From Chrysoporthe austroafricana (lineage: Eukaryota > Ascomycota > Sordariomycetes > Diaporthales > Cryphonectriaceae): a stretch of 64,000 nt of DNA. The stretch is from NCBI GenBank assembly GCA_001051155.2, contig JYIP02000007.1:2668342-2732341 (forward strand), written 5' to 3'. Position 1 is the stretch's first letter. Every line of letters begins with the position of its first letter. The notes below the pieces were generated by a model. That model saw nothing but the letters and a program-made list of their open reading frames with translations, did not search any database and was not told the DNA's origin. Below, piece by piece: positions 55,064 through 64,000 of this stretch. The translations under genes and the position numbers were made by a program.

Positions 55064-55191
55064 GCAGGGCTTCGACGCATTCAAGCCAGAAATGGTCAAT
55101 AGCTGGATGGATGCAGTCTTTCATATATTGAATACTGCATACTGATTTCAGGCTACATCTGGTGGCAGGTCAATGAATGTGGTATTGTGGA
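55064..55191 (+). repeat. R3 dispersed repeat, copy 3
   Basis: GCAGGGCTTCGACGCATTC, GCTGGATGGATGCAGTC, TTTCATATATTGAATACTGC and CAATGAATGTGGTATTGTGG align with copies 1 and 2. Copies 2 and 3 are direct repeats about 3.4 kb apart around gene G. Confidence 0.65.
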
Positions 55192-55209
55192 AAAGTGGAG
55201 CAACCGGCA

Positions 55210-55222
55210 CCCTAACCCTAAC
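55210..55222 (+). repeat. Short telomere-like motif
   Basis: CCCTAACCCTAAC, two units of the common fungal telomere repeat. Two units can occur by chance. Confidence 0.3.
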
Positions 55223-55964
55223 ATTTTGGTGCTCTATATATTTGTGACTGAGCACCATATAGCCATTTTCACTCTCTTTTGTAGAAGACAGATATCTTAT
55301 CTCAACACTCATTTACCTATTCCCACGCTCGATATCAGGTGCCTGTTTCGCCACAGGTATGTCCGCCGATGGCCTCCTCGCGTGTCTTCCCCCGTCCCCG
55401 CTTTTGGGTGTGACTATTATTAGCACGTAATGTATGGTCTGTTCTGCAGGCACCTTACCTCCCTTACCGCGATAGTCACCTCCTCGTGTCTCCCATCTGC
55501 AGTTGTCCAGATCCCCTGCCCAGCCCAATGGTCCAGCATGATCGTCGTCACGTCGAAGCCCGGAATGCCTACAAGATTACAATATGTCCCTACCCGAGAT
55601 TACGCGAGCAGTATGGCCTTGAGGGGGTATCGTGGTTGCCCGCGGGGAATACTTCGACATCTTCCCCCCTACTGGGCAGTGGGATACGCAGGATTCATGC
55701 TAGCCGAGCGTGTCGGCGTACGGGAGCGCCGTCGTGGGTCTGTACCGTAGGCATTTATCTCTTTATCGGGTCCGGCCGAGTGCGTTTTGGTCTTGCAGGT
55801 GCAGAGCCTGTCTGTCGGCCTGTCTGTCTGGCGTGCTCTTCTGCGCCCACTCCTGCCCACACCCCCCCCTCCACCGAGGGCCGCGGGTGCGAGAGAGAGA
55901 GACCTGAAGGGGGGGGACATAGCAAAAGGCAGCAAAAGGTTTCGCTTGACTTATAGCGAATATT

Positions 55965-56232
55965 ATGGAGCGACATAGTGGGCAAAGAGCTTGATGGTAG
56001 TGCCATCCGCCGTGAAAGTTATTACTTCAGCATGGCCTGTAGGGTCTGGTTTGCCCAGATACGCAAGGGCCTGGTTCCTCGCATACAAAAGGACAGCGCC
56101 GTCAAAAGCGCTTTGAACCCTTGCTTCCTCCATGTCCCTTCCACGGCCCTTCCACTCTCCAGCTCAATGCGGCAGTGTTACAGAGCTAAATTCGTCCTTA
56201 TAAAGGACGGCTCCGTCGATATATTATGACTA
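55965..56232 (-). pseudogene. D': inverted decayed copy of gene D
   Basis: The minus strand reads IDGAVLYKDEFSSVTLPH, TGA, AGEWKGRGRDMEEARVQSAF, LLYARNQALAYLGKPDP and TTIKLFAHYVAP. This is the same region as residues about 268-360 of gene D. The core GEFKG of gene D is GEWKG here. A TGA before AGEW and TAA after the block end it, and the rest of the gene is missing. It lies 1.2 kb from gene D in the opposite orientation. Confidence 0.85.
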
Positions 56233-56490
56233 TTGTGTGCTGTAGAGAGGTGTGGTGTTATGGGTATAGTCGTGGTAAGTAGGGGGTGTGGGGTATCACA
56301 GAAGAGTCGTGTCAAGAATGCAGGAGATGCAAAAGCTCTCGATGCGAAAATGGGAAGAGAGTAGGAAAGGGTAGAGGATGGGCTGTTTATGTTGATTGAT
56401 GTAGAATGAAAATTCCAGTCAGAAGGTGGGAGAGCGCTGAGGCAGGATTATAAACGGTGCTCAAAGCAGGAGCAGTCTGGAAGTGGGGCG

Positions 56491-57062
56491 CTAGCAGTTG
56501 GGAGAAGCTTCTCGAAATAGGAAGGAGGCATTTTGCACTGCTTCGGCCTCGATAGAATCGCTAGTTGGAGTGCCCGTTCCATGGGCCTCAAAATACTGGC
56601 AACGATCGAAGCGGCAATCAAGACACGCCCGCTCGTACGCCTCCCAAATCAGAGCTGCCTGCGCTAGCGGGTCTGGTGTGGTAAGCCGTAAGTCCTGCGG
56701 TGCGCCCGTCCATGTTGACTGCAGTTCCACAAATGATGCAGAGGACGTGTCTTTGTCTTGGACTGCCTGCGTCAACCTCTTGACATTAATGGACTGGACA
56801 TCTTTCTAAGCAGAAGACATCCTGCGTTGACCCCTTCTACCACCACTAATACTACTACTACTATACCATCTTCACTTTGTACATTGCGAGAGGCGGGCGG
56901 GAACACGCGCGTCACAAGGGCAAAGACATTTCCACGGGCGTAGCCGTCTGCACGGACATGCCACATCCTACATCTGAACGTTGGGGAAAGCATGCGCAGC
57001 TTAGATTTGGTGATATACCTCTCTGGACTCAGAATCAGACTTTGAACAACTGCTGTCGAAAG
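56491..57062 (-). pseudogene. Polyketide synthase ketosynthase relic
   Basis: The minus strand contains, in PKS order, [33 protein letters not shown] and, after a damaged gap, AQAALIWEAYERACLD and CQYFEAHGTGTPTSDSIEAE. The last is the KS motif around the first catalytic His (usually EAHGTGTPTGD or similar; here Ser replaces Gly). The active-site Cys block should lie just upstream but is not readable, and nothing of acyltransferase or later domains remains. It resembles a fungal reducing or hybrid PKS. The relic abuts D'. Confidence 0.8.
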
Positions 57063-57259
57063 GCGGGCCGTCAAAGCTGGGGTTGGTGGGGGCCGAGGCT
57101 GCAGCTCTTTACGTCTGGAGACACTTCGAGGATACCTGGATATGCGCCCTCACGCTAGCCCACCCGCAAGCTGTTCCTCGTGTCTCTGGGTTTCCCCCAA
57201 GGTTGATTACGTACTCTATGTCTGTGCACAAAATGCCTCGTTAGCGCCCTGGGGTTGGA

Positions 57260-57267
57260 TATAAAAA
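57260..57267 (+). promoter_or_regulatory. TATA box of gene D
   Basis: TATAAAAA lies 188 bp upstream of the proposed start codon at 57448, in an otherwise G/C-balanced region. Confidence 0.5.
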
Positions 57268-57447
57268 GCAGCCGCGTGAACTTCAACTCGATACATACGC
57301 GTCGATCACCAAAAGCTCATTTTCTCGCAAAACGCCCCACACCTGTTCTCGACAACGTGAGACGCGCTTTGTGGCCATTCTCGTCGGCCATCCTGAAGTC
57401 TGCTACAGAATTCACCCCTCCTTCACATCATCCATGCGTTGCGCGTC

Positions 57448-58821
57448 ATGGGAGACCAGGTTGCTAAGTCGCAGCGTCGTTCGCAGAGAGCCCCCAGGCT
57501 CTCCCAAGCTGCAAGTATGGGTCCAGGTATGCTACGTCGACAGTACCATTGTTTTTTTTTCTTTGACGTAAGAAGGCACGCTGACCCCTAAGGTAAACAA
57601 CTCCCACCCAGCGACAGCCAGCAGCCTCCAGTGACTGCAGAACTCAAACTCGCCCAACAAGGGACAACGCCCTTGCAGACGCAGACAGACACACAGACAG
57701 CTAAGGTATGATGACACCGTCTGCTCATCCAAGCTACACACAGACTACTAACGGAGGGGCTCGTGCAGACGGCTCGTGAGCTTGCGGTCGCAGAGCAAGA
57801 GCAGGCACCCCCAGCGACGCGGGTGCGGAAGCGGCAGATCAGCGGCGGCAGCGACAGCGAACACCAGCTCATGCGAGTCCCGCTGACGCGGAAGAACCTG
57901 GCCGAGTTCGACAGGATGACGACGGGGAAGGGATCCAACGAGGGGTCGGCGCTCGCCCCCACGGGCGGCTCGGCCATCACAAAGACCACCTCGACGAGGA
58001 TGCCGCCTGGCTTTGCTCTCCGGGCGTGCAAGAACGGCATCCTCACTGAAGAGTTCTCCAAGCCTCCTACGAACTGCAAGGAAATCCAAAAGCGATACAC
58101 TGCATCTCTCAGGACGCCTTCGCCTACCAAGGCCGCGCACGAGCGCTACATGAATAAGGCTCCGAGAGCCCGTAACGAAGCGACGATGGTGTTCCAGGTG
58201 GGCAGGCATCTGCTGAAGGATTACGACGACGACGAGGGTTACCAAACAGTCTTCGATGGGGCATTTACGGGTTTTCCAAAGGACGTTGGCTTCAATAATG
58301 GCCTGTCTGCTCCCCAGCCCGGCTTTGTCGAAGGGCTGGTGATGGTGGGGTTCCTCCCGTTCCCCGTGGACGAACATGTCGACGGAGCCGTCCTGTATAA
58401 GGACGAGCCCGGTTCTATTACTCTCCCGCACCTTGCGGGAGAGTTCAAGGGACGCGGGAAGGACATGGATCAAGCAAGACTTCAGAGCGCTTTTAATGGG
58501 GCCGCTCTGGTTTATGCCCGGAACCAGGCCCTGGCCTATCTGGGCAAACCAGATCCTCCAGGCCGTGCAGAAGTGACAACGTTCACTACTGATGGCACCA
58601 CCATCAATCTCTTTGCTCACTACGCCGCCCCCTCGGAGGATGGTACGCTGCAATACCATCAGTATCATGTCGCGTCGGCAAATCTCAAAACATACCAGGG
58701 GTTCAAGGACGGCGGGAGATGGCTCAGGAATGAGCAGGACCATGCCAGACAGCAATCATATGCCCTGAGAGACGCGCTGAAAGAGCACTGGAAGCAGCAT
58801 CGGGACTCGTCTAGGCAGTAA
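57448..58821 (+). CDS. Gene D: DUF7924-like protein with PD-(D/E)XK-type motif, three exons, intact
   Basis: Exons 57448-57526, 57593-57705 and 57769-58821 give 414 residues. The introns (66 and 63 bp) have GTATGC...GCTGAC...TAAG and GTATGA...ACTAAC...GCAG and keep frame. The N-terminus is Q/P/T-rich and disordered. The domain (about 130-405) has FPKDVGFNNGLSAPQPGF, then DGAVLYKDE (D269), LPHLAGEFKGRG (E289, K291), LVYARNQALAYLGKPD, TTFTTDGTTINLFAHYA and a C-terminal helix (ALRDALKEHWKQH). I recall this layout from the fungal family DUF7924; D...ExK suggests a restriction-endonuclease-like fold. No activity is claimed. An A-rich tract (58862-58914) follows the stop. The damaged, inverted D' copy is nearby. 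Confidence 0.8.
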
Positions 58822-59002
58822 CTGTTCGTCTGACGGAACCGTCTGGTTCACGGGGGGGGGATGAAAAATGGAAAAAAAAAAAAAATTTAAAAAAAAAAAA
58901 GAAAAGAAAAAAAGCCCCCAAAAACAGGAAGAGTTGGTGGATAGCAAAGGTGAAATCGAGGACTGTATTATCATGTAAGCTCTATGAGACTATTCACCGT
59001 CG

Positions 59003-59262
59003 ATGAGTCTCGTCCGAAAGCCCCGCCCGATTTGCCCCTGGTTCGAGACGTTGCGTGCAGTTGACTTGCGTTTCCACTCTGCTGCGGTTGTGGCTATCCA
59101 GGAAGCTGCTAAGGCTCACGTCTGCCGCCGAATGCAAGGTCAGCATTCGTCGTACTCGCTGTCCTACTTCTTTTCTGATCACGTCTAGCCGCAGACATCT
59201 GCGCCATCCACGGCAAGCGCATCACCCTCCAGACCAAGGACGTCAAGTGGACCGAAGGGGGT
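59003..59262 (+). pseudogene. Histone H3-like core fragment without tail
   Basis: From ATG 59003: LVRKPRPICPWFETLRAV, DLRFHSAAVVAIQEAAKA and HVCRRM, a possible 50-bp intron (59139-59188, GT...TAG), then ADICAIHGKRITLQTKDVKW. These align in order with the H3 segments LIRKLPFQRLVREI, DLRFQSSAIGALQE and [20 protein letters not shown]. The N-terminal tail, alphaN and part of alpha1 are missing or altered, and after KDVKW the sequence departs into unrelated coding. It could be a decayed H3 or CenH3 copy. I am fairly sure of the family. Confidence 0.7.
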
Positions 59263-59329
59263 GCGTGTGGCGGGCAACGGCGGGCAGCGCGCGCGCACAC
59301 ACACATAGGGGGGCGCCCGTGCCTCAGGT

Positions 59330-61170
59330 CGCAAGGCAATCTGAGTAGCACCGCCCACACCAGCCCCGGCGTTGGGGTTTTCTCGGCAGCAGTGCAGCGG
59401 GGGAGCCCAGGGGAGGTTGGAATATGCTTCTGGCATAGTGTGCAGCAGGTTCTGCATCTGTCGGCCTCCTCGGGGGGTGGGGGGCGGGGGCAGCAGCCGC
59501 CGCCCCAGCCTGAGTTCCAGCTTTAACTCCAGCCCGCAGTACAATCCGAACAGCGCCTACCACCCGCCAGGCTTGCTTGGCACCCGCGCGTCCGCGCATT
59601 GGAACAAATAGGCCTCGCACGGTCGCCCCCCCCCCAGGGCCCCCGGGCTCCCGGCATCCCTGAGTGCGTGGAAATACGCCGTCGATAAGGTGATTGAAAG
59701 GCTTATACGTTAGCCCGAAACAATGGAATGGGGGAGAGCGAGGAGATATTGTTAGGAAAAGAGGACGACTTTACCGGCAACCAGAAGGGAACAGGGCCAC
59801 TCTGGTGCAGCAGCACCAGCAGCACCAGCAGCACCAGCAGCATAGCAGCACCATCGGCACCAACAGCAGCTCCCAGCCGCAAGAGCGGTAGCACTTAATC
59901 GACATATCTGCCGCACTGCTGTATTGATGGCTGGCAGAGGGCCAGAGGGCGAGACCCACCTTTCGGAGCGAGTACTGCCCAACACCATCAACGGTAGGTA
60001 ACCTGTCACGACACGCTGCGGAGGCAGCAATGAGACCCCAGGCCGACGGTTGGTTCAAGCGGGTGTAAGCGGGGCCGGTACGGATTGGGGGCAGCAGCAT
60101 CGATGACAATGCCAACCCTGTCCGTCCCCAGCTGAAATGGCATCGGGAAATGCGTCGTCTTCGCCGCCGCCGCCCCAGCCTTAGTTCCAGCCTGCAGTAC
60201 AATCCGAACAGCACTGCCCGCCAGGCCTGCCTGGGACCTGTGCGCATCTGAGCATTGGAACAAATAGCTTTCGCATATTCGCCCCCTCCCCCTTTTCCCT
60301 TCCCACAAAATCCTTAGCATCCCCAAATGCGCGGAAATACACTGCCGATTAAAGGGCCTATTTGTACGTTAGCCAGAAAGAAAAAGAACCGGAAGGGGGG
60401 GGGCGGACGAGAGGGCGAGAGGGCGAAAGGGCAAAGCAAGCCGGCCAGCACCCCCCTTCCGGTACAAGCACTACCGAGCGCTCCCAAGGGCAAGTAACCC
60501 GTTTCACGACACGCTGCAGAAGCAGCAATAGGAACCTCAGGCCGACCGTTGGTTCAAGCGGGCGTAAACGAGGCCGGCACGGGTCAGGGACAGCAGCGCA
60601 TTGGAACAAATAGCTTTTGTATATTCGCCCCCCCCCCTCTCCCTCCTCTTCCCACAAAAGCCCTAGCATCCCCAAATGCGTAGAAATATACTGCTGATAA
60701 GCGTATTAAAGGACAAATTTGTACGTTAGCGAGAAAGAAAAAGAACCGGAAAGGAGGGCGAACGAGACGATATTAGTCGAGAAAAAAAATAACGACTTTA
60801 CCGGCACCCAGAACGAAGCTAGGCTTGCTTCAGTATGGCAGCAATAGCAGCAGCAGCAGCAGCAGCAGCAGCACTTGATCGACATACCTGCTGAGCTGTT
60901 GTGTCGATGGCTGGCACAGGGCCAGAAGGCGAGAGGGCGAGAGGGCACAGCAAGCCGACCAGCCACCTCTCTCCCCCCGGTTTCGTACGAGCACTGCCGA
61001 ACGCTCCCAAGGACAGGTGACCCCGTTCTCGTAGCACACCGCGGAGGCGGCAATGAGACACCAGGCCAACTGTCGGTTCGAGCGGGTGTAGACGGGGCCA
61101 GCACGGATCGGGTGCAGCGGCGACGACAACGCGAACCCCCGTCCGTCCCCGGCGGATCAGATGGCATCGG
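59330..61170 (+). repeat. R1 tandem array, about 3.5 units
   Basis: Unit starts (GTTAGCC- or GTTAGCG-GAAAG type) lie at about 59709, 60369 and 60723, preceded by a partial unit from 59330. A full unit is about 660 bp. It contains a GACTTTACCGGCA block, CAG/CAC trinucleotides (59812-59840; CAG run 60847-60872), GACATATCTGCCG, a CACGACACGCTGCGGAGG block, GGTTCAAGCGGG, CAGTACAATCCGAACAGC, a C-run and GCATCCCCAAATGCG. The middle unit is internally deleted. Five dispersed pieces occur at 22.6, 23.2, 23.6-25.1 and 41.3-42.1 kb. I see no coding capacity and do not recognise the family. Confidence 0.8.
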
Positions 61171-62900
61171 GAGGTACGCGGAGCAGGCCTAGCGAGGTAT
61201 CGTTTACGTCGCTGCCGCCGTCCCCGGACCGTAATGGCAGAAGCAACGCGTGCGGCTTGGTGGGTGCGTGGTCCGGCTGGTGGCTGGGCGTATGCAAGGG
61301 CGGCGACAACATCAAGAGCATCTGTCCAGGGCGACATCCATCCAGGGCTGTACAGGCAGGCCTTTGGGATGTCGTCCATTGTCGCGAGGGCACGTGGTCG
61401 TGCACGGACATAGAGTACGTACCTCTTTCTGTCTCTTCCTCCCGGTCTTGGCCTCTACTCCCTCTCATATACCCTGCTGGAAAGGGAGCGGAGAGTACGC
61501 TGCTTGCAACCCTCCTTAATTCCCTGCTAGCGGTGCATCCTACGGTCCCTCGCGGGCGTCTCGCGCAGACGGTGGCTTTCTCTTGCTGCTGGGTGCCTGG
61601 TGCTAGGTCTTCCCCAGGCGTTGCTTTTCCCACCGGCGCGTTTCTTTTCTTCTCCACGCGCTCCCTCCCCGGGTGTTTCTCCCCCCCCTTCTCACGGTGC
61701 GTGGTTGTTGGTGATGTGTTGTTTCGATCTCAGGCATACCACTGCATCCCCATGCCCGGCCGTAGGTGATATTTCGGCTGCTACTCGTCTGCCCCGTGTG
61801 TTTGCGTCGGGTGACGTCTGGTGAGGCTGTTCCCCACTGCTATACCCCGCCTCTTCACACGCCCAGACGTGTCTACCGGAGAGGCAGAGGGCGGAAGCAG
61901 CTGGCTGACCGGCTGGGCGCCTCAATACCGCGTCCCTTCTCCTTGTTGCTCCCGTGGCTGGCCGGCTGGCTACTTTCTCCTGATAGGATCTTGTTGTCGT
62001 CGTCCCGCTGGCGCTCCCCCCCCCCTGACCCTCGCCGCTGCTGGCTTCAAAGGCATGCCGAAGATCGAGAGCCGCCGCCACCGCCCCCCCTGGCGCCGCC
62101 TCTGGCCTCGCATGGGCTATGATTTGCTCTTATCGTTTCCTTTGTCCTCTCGCCGAGGCTTCCCCTCTTCCCTCTCTTCTCCGTATGTTCTGTCCCCTGC
62201 TTTTCGCTCTTGCGGGAGTTGTCGTCGCTCTCCTTAAGCTTCCGTCTTTTTCGCTTCCCTCGTCTTGATCCGAAGCCGCGCGTCTGCACTCAAGTATATT
62301 GTCGGACGGGGGGCGACCTGCAGGCTTGCGGTGGCATTACCCCCTCTGAGCTGCCGCGGCTCTTTATCAAAGCTAGCTGTCGGCATAGCATTTCCAGCAT
62401 GCCTCCTCTTCCTCCTCCTCCCCTGTCAATGCCTAGCTGCCTAGCAATTACCGACCACGCTCCTCCTCTGTATAGGCCAGACCAGCCAGTACCTGCGATA
62501 GCGTTGTCCCTCTGACGATAGTTTTCCTCTGCTTCTCACGCTTGGTAGGTTTTTCCTTTGTCGAAGCCAGCTGCCTGCATGGCATCCACCTTACCAGGCT
62601 GGTCTGCCTATCATGCCTCCTCCCCCTCTATCGATACCAGCTGCCTGGACAGCATCATGCCTCGTACGTATTCCCTCTTCCTCTGCTGACGCCAGCCTCC
62701 TCCCTCCTCCTCCTCTCCCTCCTCCTCCTCTCCCTCCTCCTCCTCGTCGTCGTCGTCGTTGTCGTAGCCAGCTGCGTGTAGAGCATCCCACCGCGCGGGC
62801 GCTCACTCCTTTCCTGGGGCCTGGCTGGCTAGCTAGCCGTCTGGCTGTCTGCCCTGTCCGCCGACCGACCGACCAGAGCAGGCGTCATTACCTTGTACTC
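61171..62900. other. GC- and pyrimidine-rich DNA, no gene recognised
   Basis: Long overlapping frames in all phases reflect base composition. CCTCCT and GTCGTC microsatellites lie at about 62695-62765. Confidence 0.5.
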
Positions 62901-62901
62901 T

Positions 62902-62903
<2 letters not shown>

Positions 62904-62934
<31 letters not shown>
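62904..62934 (+). repeat. (CT)n microsatellite
   Basis: About 15 CT dinucleotides in a row. Confidence 0.9.
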
Positions 62935-62938
<4 letters not shown>

Positions 62939-63009
62939 GGTCCTGCTTAGGCGTTATAACTTTCACTTTGTATTCTCTCGCGGTTCCCCAGCTGCTCACG
63001 TCTTGACAG

Positions 63010-63770
63010 CCGTCTCAGCTCCTCTCCCAGCCCCCATAACTCCCAAGCTCACGCAGCTCTTCCTTCTACAGCTCCTACTCCCACAACACCTTTTGTATTG
63101 ATGCCTCCTAGCTCCTCCCGTCTTGACGGCCCTCCCAGCTCCCACAGCTCCCAGAGGTCTCACAGCTTCCGGAGCTCGCACAGCTGCTCGTCCCACCACT
63201 CCTCCTCTGTCGGGTACCCCTGCTAGGTCCGGCCTGTGTACGGACCAAAGGTTCCCTATTACCTCTGCCCCCAGAGCAGAACCTACTCTATCCTCTTCCT
63301 TTTCCCTCTTCATACTACTTGCTTGCTTTCGCTTGCTTTCTACCGAATTGACTGGTTTACTCTAATATAGCCGTTTGATACTGAAGGATAGCTGCCTCGT
63401 AACGTACGCTTCTATCATATCTCCTCCCACAGATCCGAAAGCTGCTACAGCTGCCCCCGCTGCCCCAGCTTGCCGCCCCTCGCACCGCTCGCACGGCTGC
63501 CAGACCTCCTCCCATAGCTCGCACAGCTGCCACTGCTCCCAGAGCTCCCAGAGCTCCTCCTCCCAGACCTCATCTTCGCACAGCTCCCACAGCTGGCATA
63601 GCTCCTCTTGTGTTGGTTCCTCCCGGCTCCTCTGGCCGCTCTTGTCCTTGGTAGCTCCCAGCTCCCAGCTCCTCTTCCTCCGAGCTCGACCTGCCAGCTC
63701 CTCCCAGCAGCTCTTGTCTCGACACCTCCGGTAAGCTCCTCTCATCGTGGCACCTCCCAGCTTCTGTCAT
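63010..63770 (+). repeat. Degenerate AGCTCC-type short tandem array
   Basis: CAGCTCC, GAGCTCC, CAGCTCC and TCCCA-type 6-12 bp words recur for most of 760 bp (for instance 63540-63600 and 63655-63720). Ser/His/Gln-rich open frames here are a consequence of the repeat. Confidence 0.6.
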
Positions 63771-63912
63771 GCCGACCACGCCTCCCAGCGCTTCCCCCGA
63801 CGGTGCCTCTCCCGACAACGTCTCCCAACGCCGCCTCCCCACCCGCCACGTCGTCGCCGTCCTCCCTCCCACCGCCCCCCCCCCGTCGAGTCTCCCTGTG
63901 GTCCCTGCGCGC

Positions 63913-63980
63913 GGCGCAAGAGGAGACATACATCTCGAGGTTGGCCAGCGCAAGAGGAGGGAAATATATCTTGAGGTCGG
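63913..63980 (+). repeat. Two-copy direct repeat of about 34 bp
   Basis: GCGCAAGAGGAGACATACAT and GCGCAAGAGGAGGGAAATAT each continue with CTCGAGGT or CTTGAGGT and a GG. The window ends just after it. Confidence 0.6.
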
Positions 63981-64000
63981 TCGTCTTCAGCTTCTTCCCT

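Noticed and set aside
57748..58755. 335-codon minus-strand frame opposite gene D
   Set aside because: The plus-strand protein has the family motifs and clean splice sites; the minus frame is a shadow of a GC-rich exon.
63375..63734. Ser/His/Gln-rich 119-codon frame
   Set aside because: It is entirely the translation of a short tandem DNA repeat; other frames are equally open.

Overview
This window looks like an accessory, repeat-rich stretch of a filamentous ascomycete genome (Pezizomycotina, most like a Sordariomycete; I cannot name the species). The reasons are introns of about 50-103 bp with GT...AG ends and CTAAC/CTGAC branch sites, fungal Tc1 and pogo/Fot relics, short TG...CA LTRs with 5-bp target duplications, and fungal families such as NACHT/STAND proteins, polyketide synthase, and a nuclease-like plus kinase-like fusion. 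Coding density is low and most recognisable sequence is damaged.

Layout. 0-7 kb: a possible C-terminal exon at the left edge, a kinase relic, and two members (A at 2605-3742, B at 5049-6237) of a multicopy family with a tentative PD-(D/E)XK-like core. 8-15 kb: two degraded genes for membrane/coiled-coil proteins, one with a triplicated leader, and an aldo/keto-reductase relic. 17-21.4 kb: the third family member (C, frameshifted) and a broken alanyl-tRNA synthetase copy. 21.7-26.6 kb: a repeat zone with a Tc1-type element nested in a dispersed repeat (my label R1) and a NACHT relic. 26.8-29 kb: a small Cys-rich gene and an intact RING-H2/coiled-coil gene. 29-34.7 kb: almost nothing recognisable. 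34.7-47 kb: a DUF3716-like Cys gene with SUMO-interaction-like motifs, an intact 750-residue nuclease-like/kinase-like fusion, and a five-exon STAND-N-terminal/ankyrin gene with one in-frame TAG, interspersed with LTRs (R2). 47-55 kb: LTRs, pogo relics and a decayed kinase gene flanked by direct repeats (R3). 55.9-59.3 kb: an intact three-exon DUF7924-like gene (D), an inverted decayed copy of it (D'), a PKS ketosynthase relic and a histone H3-like core fragment. 59.3-64 kb: a tandem array of R1 and simple-sequence DNA.

The intact or nearly intact genes are A, RING-H2, the DUF3716-like gene, the nuclease/kinase fusion, D, and, apart from single TAG codons, B and the ankyrin gene. Several carry nuclease-like or kinase-like domains of kinds often found in fungal effector or conflict proteins; a common role is inference only. 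The most unusual observation is that paralogs B and C carry an in-frame TAG at the same codon although the frame on both sides is conserved, mostly through synonymous differences.
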